Below, piece after piece: positions 55,124 to 64,000 of a DNA stretch of 64,000 nucleotides. Each line of letters opens with the position of its first letter. Position 1 is the first letter of the stretch. This stretch comes from Streptomyces mashuensis (lineage in GTDB: Bacteria > Actinomycetota > Actinomycetes > Streptomycetales > Streptomycetaceae). The stretch lies in the NCBI RefSeq assembly GCF_014654785.1, contig NZ_BNBD01000002.1:372001-436000 (forward strand), written 5' to 3'. The notes beneath the pieces are model-generated. The model was not told the origin of the DNA. It searched no databases and saw only the letters and a list, made by a program, of their open reading frames with translations. Position numbers and translations under genes: made by a program.

Positions 55124-56263
55124 TCACACCCCGGAGGCCACCTCGGACGTCTCGGTCCTGGCCGCCTGCTTGCGGTTGCGCACCACGGAGGAGAGGTAGG
55201 ACAGGCCGATGAGCACCACGCCGATCAGGCCGGTGATCACCTCGTTGATCTCGTACTTGATGCTGAGCAGAAGGATCACGGCCAGCGCGCCGATCGCGTA
55301 GTGCGCGCCGTGCTCCAGGTAGACGTAGTCGTCCAGGGTCCCCTTGCGGACGAGGAAGACCGTCAGCGACCGGATGTACATCGCACCGATGCCGAGGCCC
55401 AGCGCCATCATGAAGATGTCGTTGGTGATGGCGAAGGCACCGATGACGCCGTCGAAGGAGAACGAGGCGTCGATGACCTCCAGGTAAAGGAACATGAAGA
55501 ACGCGGCCTTGCCGGCCAGGCCGACGACGGAGGCGCCGCCCTTGCCGCCGGACGCCGCCGCGGCCTGCTCCGCCTCGTCCTCCGCGTCCTCCTCGGCCTC
55601 CTCCAGCCGGTTCTCGAAGAAGTCCGAGATGCCGCCCACGACGAGGTACGTCACCAGTCCGGCGATGCCGGCCAGCAGCACCGTCGCGGCCTTGTCGATC
55701 GTGCCGCCGCCGTCGTGCACGGGGACGGCCGTGGCCACGGTGGTGGCGGCGATCAGCAGGACGACGAGGGAGACCACCGTGGAGAGGGTCTCCAGCTTGC
55801 CGAGCTTCGCCAGCGGCTTCTCCAGCCAGTCCAGCCACTTGATCTCCCGGTCCTCGAAGATGAAGTCGAGGAAGATCATGAGCAGGAACATGCCGCCGTA
55901 GGCGGCGATGGCGGGGTGCGCACTGGTGACCAGCTGCTCGTAGCGGTCGTGGTCCTCGATCGCGACGCGGACGGCCTCGATCGGCCCCAGCTTCGCGGTG
56001 ATCGCCACGATCACGACGGGGAAGACCAGCCGCATGCCGAAGACGGCGATGAGGATGCCCACCGTGAGGAAGATCCGCTGCCAGAACGGGTTCAGCTTGC
56101 GCAGGATGCCCGCGTTGATGACGGCGTTGTCGAACGAGACCGAGATCTCGAGGACGGAGAGGATCGCGACGATCGCCAGCCCCTGCCACCCCCACAGAAA
56201 GCCGGCCAAGGCCAGTCCGGCCGCCGTGACGGCGAACGACCAACCAAAGGTTTTCAGGAGCAC
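55124..56263 (-). CDS. DUF475 / TerC-like integral membrane protein
   Basis: A 379-residue membrane protein with about eight helices. ILSVLEISVSFDNAVINAGIL and EVIDASFSFDGVIGAFAITNDIFMMALGLGIG are the two TerC-type signature segments with buried acidic residues, which may bind metal ions. A hydrophilic acidic loop (NRLEEAEEDAEDEAEQ) lies in between. GTG start. It is coupled by context to the two TerD genes upstream on the same strand and TerA-like gene downstream, forming a leftward ter unit. Likely role: metal export at the membrane in complex with TerD proteins. Confidence 0.88.
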   Translation of the reverse strand: MLLKTFGWSFAVTAAGLALAGFLWGWQGLAIVAILSVLEISVSFDNAVINAGILRKLNPFWQRIFLTVGILIAVFGMRLVFPVVIVAITAKLGPIEAVRVAIEDHDRYEQLVTSAHPAIAAYGGMFLLMIFLDFIFEDREIKWLDWLEKPLAKLGKLETLSTVVSLVVLLIAATTVATAVPVHDGGGTIDKAATVLLAGIAGLVTYLVVGGISDFFENRLEEAEEDAEDEAEQAAAASGGKGGASVVGLAGKAAFFMFLYLEVIDASFSFDGVIGAFAITNDIFMMALGLGIGAMYIRSLTVFLVRKGTLDDYVYLEHGAHYAIGALAVILLLSIKYEINEVITGLIGVVLIGLSYLSSVVRNRKQAARTETSEVASGV

Positions 56264-56310
56264 TGGCTACCCAATCCTTCGCAGTTCGGGAGGGCCGCGC
56301 GCACGCGGCT

Positions 56311-56886
56311 TTACGAAACGTTGACCCCGAAGTCTAGGGCGATGCCGCGGAGCCCGGACGCGTACCCCTGGCCCACGGCCCGGAACTTCCATTCGCCGTT
56401 GTAGCGGTAGACCTCACCGAAGATCATCGCCGTCTCGCTGGAGGCGTCCTCGCTCAGGTCGTAGCGCGCCAGTTCACTGCCGTCGGCCTGGTTGACCACA
56501 CGGATGTAGGCGTTGCGCACCTGGCCGAAGCTCTGCCCCCGCAGGTCGGCCTCGTGGATGGAGACCGGGAAGACGATCTTGTCGCAGGTGGCGGGGACCC
56601 GGGTGAGGTCCACCAGGATCGTCTCGTCGTCGCCCTCGCCCTCACCGGTGAGGTTGTCACCGGTGTGCTCCACCGAACCCTCGGGACTCTTGAGGTTGTT
56701 GTAGAAGACGAAGTACTCGTCGCCCAGCACCCGCCCCGCGGCGCACAGCAGCGCGCTGGCGTCCAAGTCGAAGGGGGCGCCGGTGGTGGAGCGCGCGTCC
56801 CAGCCGAGACCGACGGTGACCGCGGTCAGGTTGGGAGCGGCCTTGGAGAGGGAGACATTGCCTCCCTTGGCGAGCGTGACACCCAT
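56311..56886 (-). CDS. terD: TerD family calcium-binding stress protein
   Basis: A 191-residue TerD protein: [84 protein letters not shown], then [64 protein letters not shown]. The two acidic loops ([12 protein letters not shown] and SEDASSE) are the Ca2+ sites known from TerD structures. Length is the family norm. It is about 75 percent identical by eye to the next TerD gene, so they are recent duplicates. Coupled loosely to DUF475 (47 bp). Confidence 0.95.
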   Translation of the reverse strand: MGVTLAKGGNVSLSKAAPNLTAVTVGLGWDARSTTGAPFDLDASALLCAAGRVLGDEYFVFYNNLKSPEGSVEHTGDNLTGEGEGDDETILVDLTRVPATCDKIVFPVSIHEADLRGQSFGQVRNAYIRVVNQADGSELARYDLSEDASSETAMIFGEVYRYNGEWKFRAVGQGYASGLRGIALDFGVNVS

Positions 56887-56940
56887 GTTGTTGCTTCCTC
56901 CCCGGGATGACGGTGGTGCGCCGCGGCGCACGGTGCGCGT

Positions 56941-56975
56941 CGGCGCCGCACTCCCCGGAGGGAAGTGCGGCGCCG
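56941..56975 (-). terminator. Hairpin between the two TerD genes
   Basis: A 12-bp perfect stem (56941-56952 with 56964-56975), loop of 11 bases, 20 bp after the stop of the upstream TerD gene on the minus strand. No T-tract, so partial termination or mRNA stabilisation is likely. Confidence 0.65.
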
Positions 56976-56995
56976 CGACGGAACTCTCAGGTGCC

Positions 56996-57571
56996 TCAGA
57001 CGTTGACGCCGAAGTCCTGGGCGATGCCGCGCAGGCCCGAGGCGTAGCCCTGGCCGATGGCCCGGAACTTCCACTCGGCACCGTGGCGGTAGAGCTCGCC
57101 GAAGACCATGGCGGTCTCGGTGGAGGCGTCCTCGCTCAGGTCGTAACGGGCCAGCTCGGTGTTGTCGGCCTGGTTGACCACGCGGATGTAGGCGTTGCGC
57201 ACCTGGCCGAAGCTCTGCTGGCGGGTCTCGGCCTCGTAGATGGAGACCGGGAACACGATCTTGGCGACATCGGCCGGGACACCGGCGAGGTTCACCTTGA
57301 TCTGCTCGTCGTCGCCCTCGCCCTCACCGGTGAGGTTGTCACCGGTGTGCTCGACGGAGCCGTCGGGGCTCTTGAGGTTGTTGAAGAAGACGAAGTTCTG
57401 ATCGTTGGCGACCTTGCCCTGGTCGTTGCAGAGCAGGGCGCTGGCGTCCAGGTCGAAGTCCGTACCGGTGGTGGTACGGGCGTCCCAGCCGAGACCGACG
57501 ACGACCGCGGTCAGGTTCGGGGCCGCCTTGGTCAGGGAGACGTTGCCGCCCTTGCTGAGACTGACTCCCAC
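56996..57571 (-). CDS. terD: TerD family calcium-binding stress protein
   Basis: A 191-residue TerD protein, paralogue of the one downstream: [146 protein letters not shown]. The same Ca2+-binding loops are intact. GTG start. First gene of the leftward ter unit; in Streptomyces TerD proteins affect development and stress resistance more than tellurite alone. Confidence 0.95.
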   Translation of the reverse strand: MGVSLSKGGNVSLTKAAPNLTAVVVGLGWDARTTTGTDFDLDASALLCNDQGKVANDQNFVFFNNLKSPDGSVEHTGDNLTGEGEGDDEQIKVNLAGVPADVAKIVFPVSIYEAETRQQSFGQVRNAYIRVVNQADNTELARYDLSEDASTETAMVFGELYRHGAEWKFRAIGQGYASGLRGIAQDFGVNV

Positions 57572-57719
57572 GAGTCCTCCATAGGTTCGAGGGGCCAGGC
57601 GTCAGCCGCGCCCCCTGTTGTGCGATGCCATCGGATCAACGTGTGGATCCTAGTGACCGGTTCCCGCCGATCGCAGGCTCTTGCACAGAGCCGCTCCGGC
57701 GGGACACCGGCCGGGCCGC

Positions 57720-58178
57720 TCAGAGGGCGGCGAGCGCCTGGGTGTACTCGTTCAGGTCACGCGCGTCGGGCAGCCCGTTGACGATCGTCCAGCGGACGAC
57801 ACCCTCCTTGTCGATGATGAAGGTGCCGCGCACCGCGCAGCCCTTCTCCTCGTCGAAGACGCCGTAGGCGCGGCTGACGTCGCCGTGCGGCCAGAAGTCG
57901 GACAGCAGCGGGTACTCCAGGCCCTCCTGCTCGGCGAAGACGCGCAGGGAGAACGGGGCGTCGTTGGAGACGGCCAGCAGCTGCACGTCGTCGTTGACGA
58001 ACTTCGGCAGCTCGTCGCGCAGGGCGCACAGCTCGCCGGTGCACACGCCGGTGAAGGCGAAGGGGTAGAAGAGCAGGACGACGTTCTTCTCGCCACGGAA
58101 GTCGGCGAGGCGAACCGTCTCGCCGTGCTGGTTCTTCAGCGCGAAGTCCGGGGCCTTTTCGCCTACGGCGATCGCCAT
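57720..58178 (-). CDS. AhpE-type peroxiredoxin
   Basis: A 152-residue peroxiredoxin: DFALKNQHGETVRLADFRGEKNVVLLFYPFAFTGVCTGELCALRD, where Cys46 is the peroxidatic cysteine in the V-C-T-x-E motif; Cys51 may resolve. Family tail GTFIIDKEGVVRWTIVNGLPDARDLNEY. It reduces peroxides using mycothiol or mycoredoxin, as known for actinobacterial AhpE. The ATG is chosen with GAGGTG upstream; 45 upstream in-frame residues are rejected. Downstream of DUF3052 on the same strand. Confidence 0.92.
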   Translation of the reverse strand: MAIAVGEKAPDFALKNQHGETVRLADFRGEKNVVLLFYPFAFTGVCTGELCALRDELPKFVNDDVQLLAVSNDAPFSLRVFAEQEGLEYPLLSDFWPHGDVSRAYGVFDEEKGCAVRGTFIIDKEGVVRWTIVNGLPDARDLNEYTQALAAL

Positions 58179-58334
58179 GGGTAACACCTCTCTGGTGACG
58201 GGACCTGTCGGCCCGCCCAGTGTGTCACCGCCGCCCCGCCCGGCACGCGGCGGGGGCGGGCAGCGGCCCGGGCGCAGCCCCCGGAACGACGCGGAACCCG
58301 CCGCGGGAACCACCGCGGAAACGACGCGGAACGA

Positions 58335-58370
58335 CGCGCCCCCGGCGATCGGACGATCGCCGGGGGCGCG
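58335..58370 (-). terminator. Hairpin terminator of the DUF3052 gene
   Basis: A perfect 16-bp stem (58335-58350 with 58355-58370) closes a GGAC loop, 22 bases after the DUF3052 stop on the minus strand. It separates the DUF3052 and peroxiredoxin genes transcriptionally. Confidence 0.8.
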
Positions 58371-58391
58371 TACGGGAGCTCGCGGTGTCGG

Positions 58392-58829
58392 TCAGCGACG
58401 GGCCTGCTTGGCACCCTTCGGCGTGACCAGGCGGCTGGCGCTCCAGTCGCCGACGGTGATGCTCTTGCTGGCGTTCAGGCCGGCCGTCTTGGCGGCGTCC
58501 TGGACGTCGCTGGGCTCGATGTGACCGGGGCGGCCCGTCTTGGGCGTGAGGAGACAGATCATGCCGTCGTCCTCGAGCAGACCGATGGCGTCGACCAGCT
58601 CGTCTGTGAGGTCACCGTCCTCGTCGCGGAACCACAGCAGGACGGCGTCGGCGACGTCCTCGTAGTCCTCGTCGACGAGCTCGGTGCCGGTGAGCACCTC
58701 GATGGCCTCACGCAGATCCTGCTCGGTGTCGTCATCGAAACCGAGCTCCTGGACCACCTGATCCGGCTGGAACCCCAGCCTCTGGGCAAGGCCGGTCCGC
58801 TCCTCCGCGTGGTCCGCGGTCGCGCTCAC
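58392..58829 (-). CDS. DUF3052 family protein
   Basis: A 145-residue acidic protein: RLGFQPDQVVQELGFDDDTEQDLREAIEVLTGTELVDEDYEDVADAVLLWFRDEDGDLTDELVDAI and LLTPKTGRPGHIEPSDVQDAAKTAGLNASKSITVGDWSASRLVTPK. It is conserved across actinobacteria next to aceE, with unknown role. The GTG start lies behind AGGAGGC. It is divergent from aceE across a 456-bp region. Confidence 0.9.
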   Translation of the reverse strand: MSATADHAEERTGLAQRLGFQPDQVVQELGFDDDTEQDLREAIEVLTGTELVDEDYEDVADAVLLWFRDEDGDLTDELVDAIGLLEDDGMICLLTPKTGRPGHIEPSDVQDAAKTAGLNASKSITVGDWSASRLVTPKGAKQARR

Positions 58830-59285
58830 GGATTGCCTCCTGTCATTCTTCGAGAAAGTGTGAAGTGGGCCCCGCGCACGCGAGGCAATGGGCGTAGTCC
58901 ACACGTGCCGGACGGATCGCGCAAGTACCCGGCCAACCAGACCGCCGAAACGTTGACGGACGTGGACGTCTCATGGCAACTCCAACCATGAGGCCGCAGG
59001 CCCGAGTGATTCGCGCCACAGGCCCGGACCCGCCGGGTGAAGTTACTCCGTGCGATTACGGACGTCACGGCCGAACGGCCGTACGCCGACACCCCCCTTT
59101 GGGGGCGTATGGTTGCGATTTGGCCGCCCCGGGCGACCAACAACAGACGCTTCGTCTCTGAAAGTGGTGGTTACCGCCCAGTAGAGATGACGTTTCCGCC
59201 GCCGAGGTCCACGATGGGAGCCGGCGCGACTTAGAGCAAGACATTGACCGCGTGCCTGTGCACGACCGAACGACGAAGGAACAGC
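58830..59285. other. 456-bp divergent region between DUF3052 and aceE
   Basis: No gene is seen. It holds a 7-bp inverted repeat (ACGGCCG-AA-CGGCCGT, 59067-59082), a short C5-TTT-G5 hairpin at 59093-59105 that could attenuate aceE, and a TTGACG that resembles a -35 at 58953-58958 without a matching -10. The aceE leader runs to an AAGGAAC ribosome-binding site at 59277-59283. Long leaders such as this are unusual for housekeeping genes. Confidence 0.6.
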
Positions 59286-62027
<2,742 letters not shown>

Positions 62028-62043
62028 TCGCCCACGCCGTTTG

Positions 62044-62086
62044 ACGCCTGAGCCCCCCGGCCACCCCGGCCGGGGGGCTCAGGCGT
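62044..62086. terminator. Bidirectional hairpin terminator after aceE
   Basis: A 19-bp stem (62044-62062 with 62068-62086) closes a 5-base loop. It lies between the convergent aceE and I36-type inhibitor genes, next to the stops of both. Confidence 0.9.
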
Positions 62087-62494
62087 TCAGCTCTCCCAGA
62101 CCTTGTACGCCCGTACCGGGTACGCCGCCTCCGGCACCCATGTGCCCGAGGGGTACGTGGCGAACTCGCCGGTCTCGGCGCAGGTGGCGCTCTGGTAGAG
62201 CGTCACGGGCCGGCCCATGCGGTTGGCGAAGGACGCGGCGCTGGTGCCCTGCGGCAGCGTGGTGCAGCTCTCGATCTGGATGCCGGCGAGCTCGCTGACC
62301 CGCCGGTTGCCCTGGAAGCCGGGTTTGGGCCACAGGCACAGCTGTCCCGCGGCGCAGGGGCCCAGCCGGCCGTCGCCGGCGGGCCGGTCCTGGGCTGCGG
62401 GGGCCGTCGGCGCCGCCCCCGCGGCCCCGGCGGTCACGGCGGTCAGTGCGGCGGCGAGGGCCACGGCGGGTACGGCCGTACGGAATGCACGCAT
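62087..62494 (-). CDS. Peptidase inhibitor I36-type secreted protein
   Basis: A 135-residue protein with signal peptide (MRAFRTAVPAVALAAALTAVTAGAAGAAPT) and a mature beta/gamma-crystallin-like domain with cysteines in LGPCAAGQLCLWPKPGFQGNRR, ESCTTLPQG and SATCAETG. This is the pattern of the small Streptomyces metalloprotease inhibitor family I36. The ATG is chosen since 28 upstream in-frame residues are Gly/Arg-rich. It is convergent with aceE; no protease gene is adjacent. Confidence 0.8.
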   Translation of the reverse strand: MRAFRTAVPAVALAAALTAVTAGAAGAAPTAPAAQDRPAGDGRLGPCAAGQLCLWPKPGFQGNRRVSELAGIQIESCTTLPQGTSAASFANRMGRPVTLYQSATCAETGEFATYPSGTWVPEAAYPVRAYKVWES

Positions 62495-62662
62495 CTCGAT
62501 CACTCCCCTTGATCCGGCGGTGTGCGCTGCGGACGAGTCTTGTGCGCCCCGATCACCACTGCCAAGAGGGCCCGGCAAGCCAGGCCCTGATAGGGGAAGC
62601 CACCCGGAGAAACCCCCTGGGGGAGATCCCGGAGGCCGTCTTCCGCGATCTTCAAGCGACGG

Positions 62663-64000
62663 TCAGATGTGCCCCGCCCCCGGCGCCGCCCCCGCGTTGG
62701 CGCCGCGTTTGGTGAGGAGGGCGACGACCGCGGCACCCAGCGCCACCCAGCCGGCGACGCTGAAGGCCGTGTTCATGCCCGAGACGAACGTGTCGTGGGC
62801 GACGCCGGCTATCCGCCCGGCGACGTCCGGCGGCGTGCCCGGTGGCACGGGTGCCACGCCGAACGCGACGAGGTCCGAGACCTGGGCCGCCTTGTCCGGC
62901 GGGACGGGCGGCAGCCCGGCCGCCGACCAGTTCTCGGGCAGCAGGTGGTCGACCCGGGAGGCCACGACGGCGCCCAGGACGGCCGTGCCGAGCGAGCCGC
63001 CGACCTGCATGGCGGCCTGCTGGAGGCCGCCCGCGACGCCGGCGTGCTCCAGCGGCGCGTTGCCGACGATGACGTCGGTGGCGCCGACCATGACCGGCGA
63101 GAGGCCGAGGCCCAGCAGCGCGAACCACACCGACATCCGCACCGTGCCGGTGCCGGGTTCGAGGGTGGACATGCCGAAGCAGGCGGCGGCGGTGCACAGC
63201 ATGCCGGCGACGAGCGGTATCCGCGGGCCGACCCGGGTGATGGCGGCGCCGGCCGCCGGCGCGGCGACGATCATCATGCCGGTGAGCGGCAGCAGGTGCA
63301 GGCCGCTGTCGACCGGGCTCATGCCGTGCACGTTCTGGAGGTAGAACGTCACGAAGAACACGCCGCCCATGAAGGCGAAGGCCATCAGCAGCATCAGGAC
63401 CGTACCGGCCGACAGCGGCACGGACCGGAAGAGGCGCAGCGGCAGCAGCGGCTCGCGGAAGAAGTACTGCCAGACCGCGAAGCCGGCGAAGCACACCGCG
63501 GCGACGGCGAGGAAGACCAGCGTCCGGCTGTCGCCCCAGGACCACGCGTTGACCTTGATCAGCGCCCAGATGAGGCAGAACATCGCGGCGGACAGCAGCA
63601 GGATGCCCAGGATGTCGAACGAGCGCGGCGCGTTCTCCGCGCGGTGGTCCTTGAGGATGACCACGCCCAGGACGAGGGCGAGCACCCCGACCGGCACGTT
63701 GATGAAGAAGACCGACTGCCAGTTGACGTGTTCGACGAGCAGGCCGCCGACGATGGGGCCGCCGGCCGTGGAGGCGCCGATGACCATGCCCCACAGGCCG
63801 ATGGCCATGTTGAGCTTCTCGGCCGGGAAGGTGGCGCGCAGCAGGCCGAGCGCGGCCGGCATCAGCAGCGCGCCGCACAGGCCCTGGAGCACGCGGAAGC
63901 CGACGACCGCCGACACGCTGCCGGAGAGGGCGATGAGTCCGGAGGAGAGCGCGAAACCGGTGGTACCGATAAGGAAGATCAGGCGGTGGCCGAAACGGTC
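62663..64000 (-). CDS. MFS transporter, DHA2 family (5' end outside window)
   Basis: The frame is open from the stop at 62663 to the window edge, where residues DRFGHRLIFLIGTTGFALSSGLIALSG continue the protein upstream. Visible are FRVLQGLCGALLMPAALGLLRATFP, IGLWGMVIGASTAGGPIVGGLLVEHVNWQSVFFINVPVGVLALVLG (motif C-like), and about ten more helices ending VALGAAVVALLTKRG. It has the 14-helix EmrB/QacA layout, so it is a drug or metabolite exporter. Only the last 445 residues are present. Unlike the MFS at 29.4 kb it has no fused MarR domain. Confidence 0.9.
   Translation of the reverse strand, partial: DRFGHRLIFLIGTTGFALSSGLIALSGSVSAVVGFRVLQGLCGALLMPAALGLLRATFPAEKLNMAIGLWGMVIGASTAGGPIVGGLLVEHVNWQSVFFINVPVGVLALVLGVVILKDHRAENAPRSFDILGILLLSAAMFCLIWALIKVNAWSWGDSRTLVFLAVAAVCFAGFAVWQYFFREPLLPLRLFRSVPLSAGTVLMLLMAFAFMGGVFFVTFYLQNVHGMSPVDSGLHLLPLTGMMIVAAPAAGAAITRVGPRIPLVAGMLCTAAACFGMSTLEPGTGTVRMSVWFALLGLGLSPVMVGATDVIVGNAPLEHAGVAGGLQQAAMQVGGSLGTAVLGAVVASRVDHLLPENWSAAGLPPVPPDKAAQVSDLVAFGVAPVPPGTPPDVAGRIAGVAHDTFVSGMNTAFSVAGWVALGAAVVALLTKRGANAGAAPGAGHI

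Overview
The window is chromosomal DNA from an actinomycete, almost certainly a Streptomyces. GC content is very high throughout, GTG starts and ATGA or GTGA stop/start overlaps are common, and many Streptomyces-type families are present: snapalysin with its LysR activator, a SapB/AmfS-type lanthipeptide cluster, DUF6230 and DUF6114 proteins, ECF41 sigma, arrays of TerD proteins, a homodimeric AceE next to DUF3052, and mycothiol-dependent enzymes. No prophage, insertion sequence, CRISPR array or replication origin was seen. One tRNA (Val, TAC) is present.

Layout. 0-5.3 kb: the end of a probable LLM-type oxidoreductase, a mycothiol-dependent enzyme, then a translationally coupled glycosyltransferase / methyltransferase / (alpha/alpha)-toroid operon divergent from a KstR-type TetR regulator, with a full KstR consensus operator between them. 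5.5-12.6 kb: a class III lanthipeptide cluster (LuxR-type regulator, two ABC exporter halves, a 41-residue precursor, LanKC synthetase). 12.9-14.5 kb: aldehyde dehydrogenase. 14.8-20.6 kb: a five-gene ECF-type uptake operon headed by two surface proteins, one of them a terpene-cyclase-like toroid reminiscent of intrinsic factor. 20.5-24.5 kb: a glutamine-amidotransferase/GNAT fusion, then a divergent FadA5-like steroid thiolase and CYP125-like P450, with KstR-like half-site pairs and a perfect inverted repeat between them. 24.7-26.5 kb: a DUF6230 / DUF6114 / secreted-protein operon. 26.6-32.9 kb: a GT87-PAP2 fusion, GNAT, an MFS exporter with a MarR domain fused at its C-terminus, HAD phosphatase and cupin. 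33-36.5 kb: a locus with three apparent single-base frame errors (a catalytically degenerate penicillin-binding protein, a convergent GNAT/NUDIX pair, and a small Cys-rich gene) plus a GntR regulator. 36.5-44 kb: methyltransferase, membrane proteins, LysR/snapalysin, DedA, DoxX behind an iron box, secreted HNH nuclease, FetB and GDT1-type transporters. 44-58 kb: a tellurium-resistance-type (ter) neighbourhood: four TerD/TerA-like proteins, a TerC-like DUF475 protein and a coupled lyase / double phosphoribosyltransferase / HAD operon predicted to make a nucleoside-like metabolite, with an ECF41 sigma factor and accessory genes. 57.7-64 kb: AhpE-type peroxiredoxin, DUF3052, aceE, an I36-type secreted inhibitor and a truncated DHA2 exporter.

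Two themes run across regions. First, a KstR regulator and operator at 4.5 kb and a FadA5/CYP125 pair with related operators at 23 kb suggest a small sterol-side-chain regulon reused in a Streptomyces that shows no other sterol-catabolic genes here. Second, several operons combine cell-surface proteins with import or export machinery (lanthipeptide export, ECF uptake, DUF6230 set). Product names come from reading the sequences and from knowledge of families; no database search was run.
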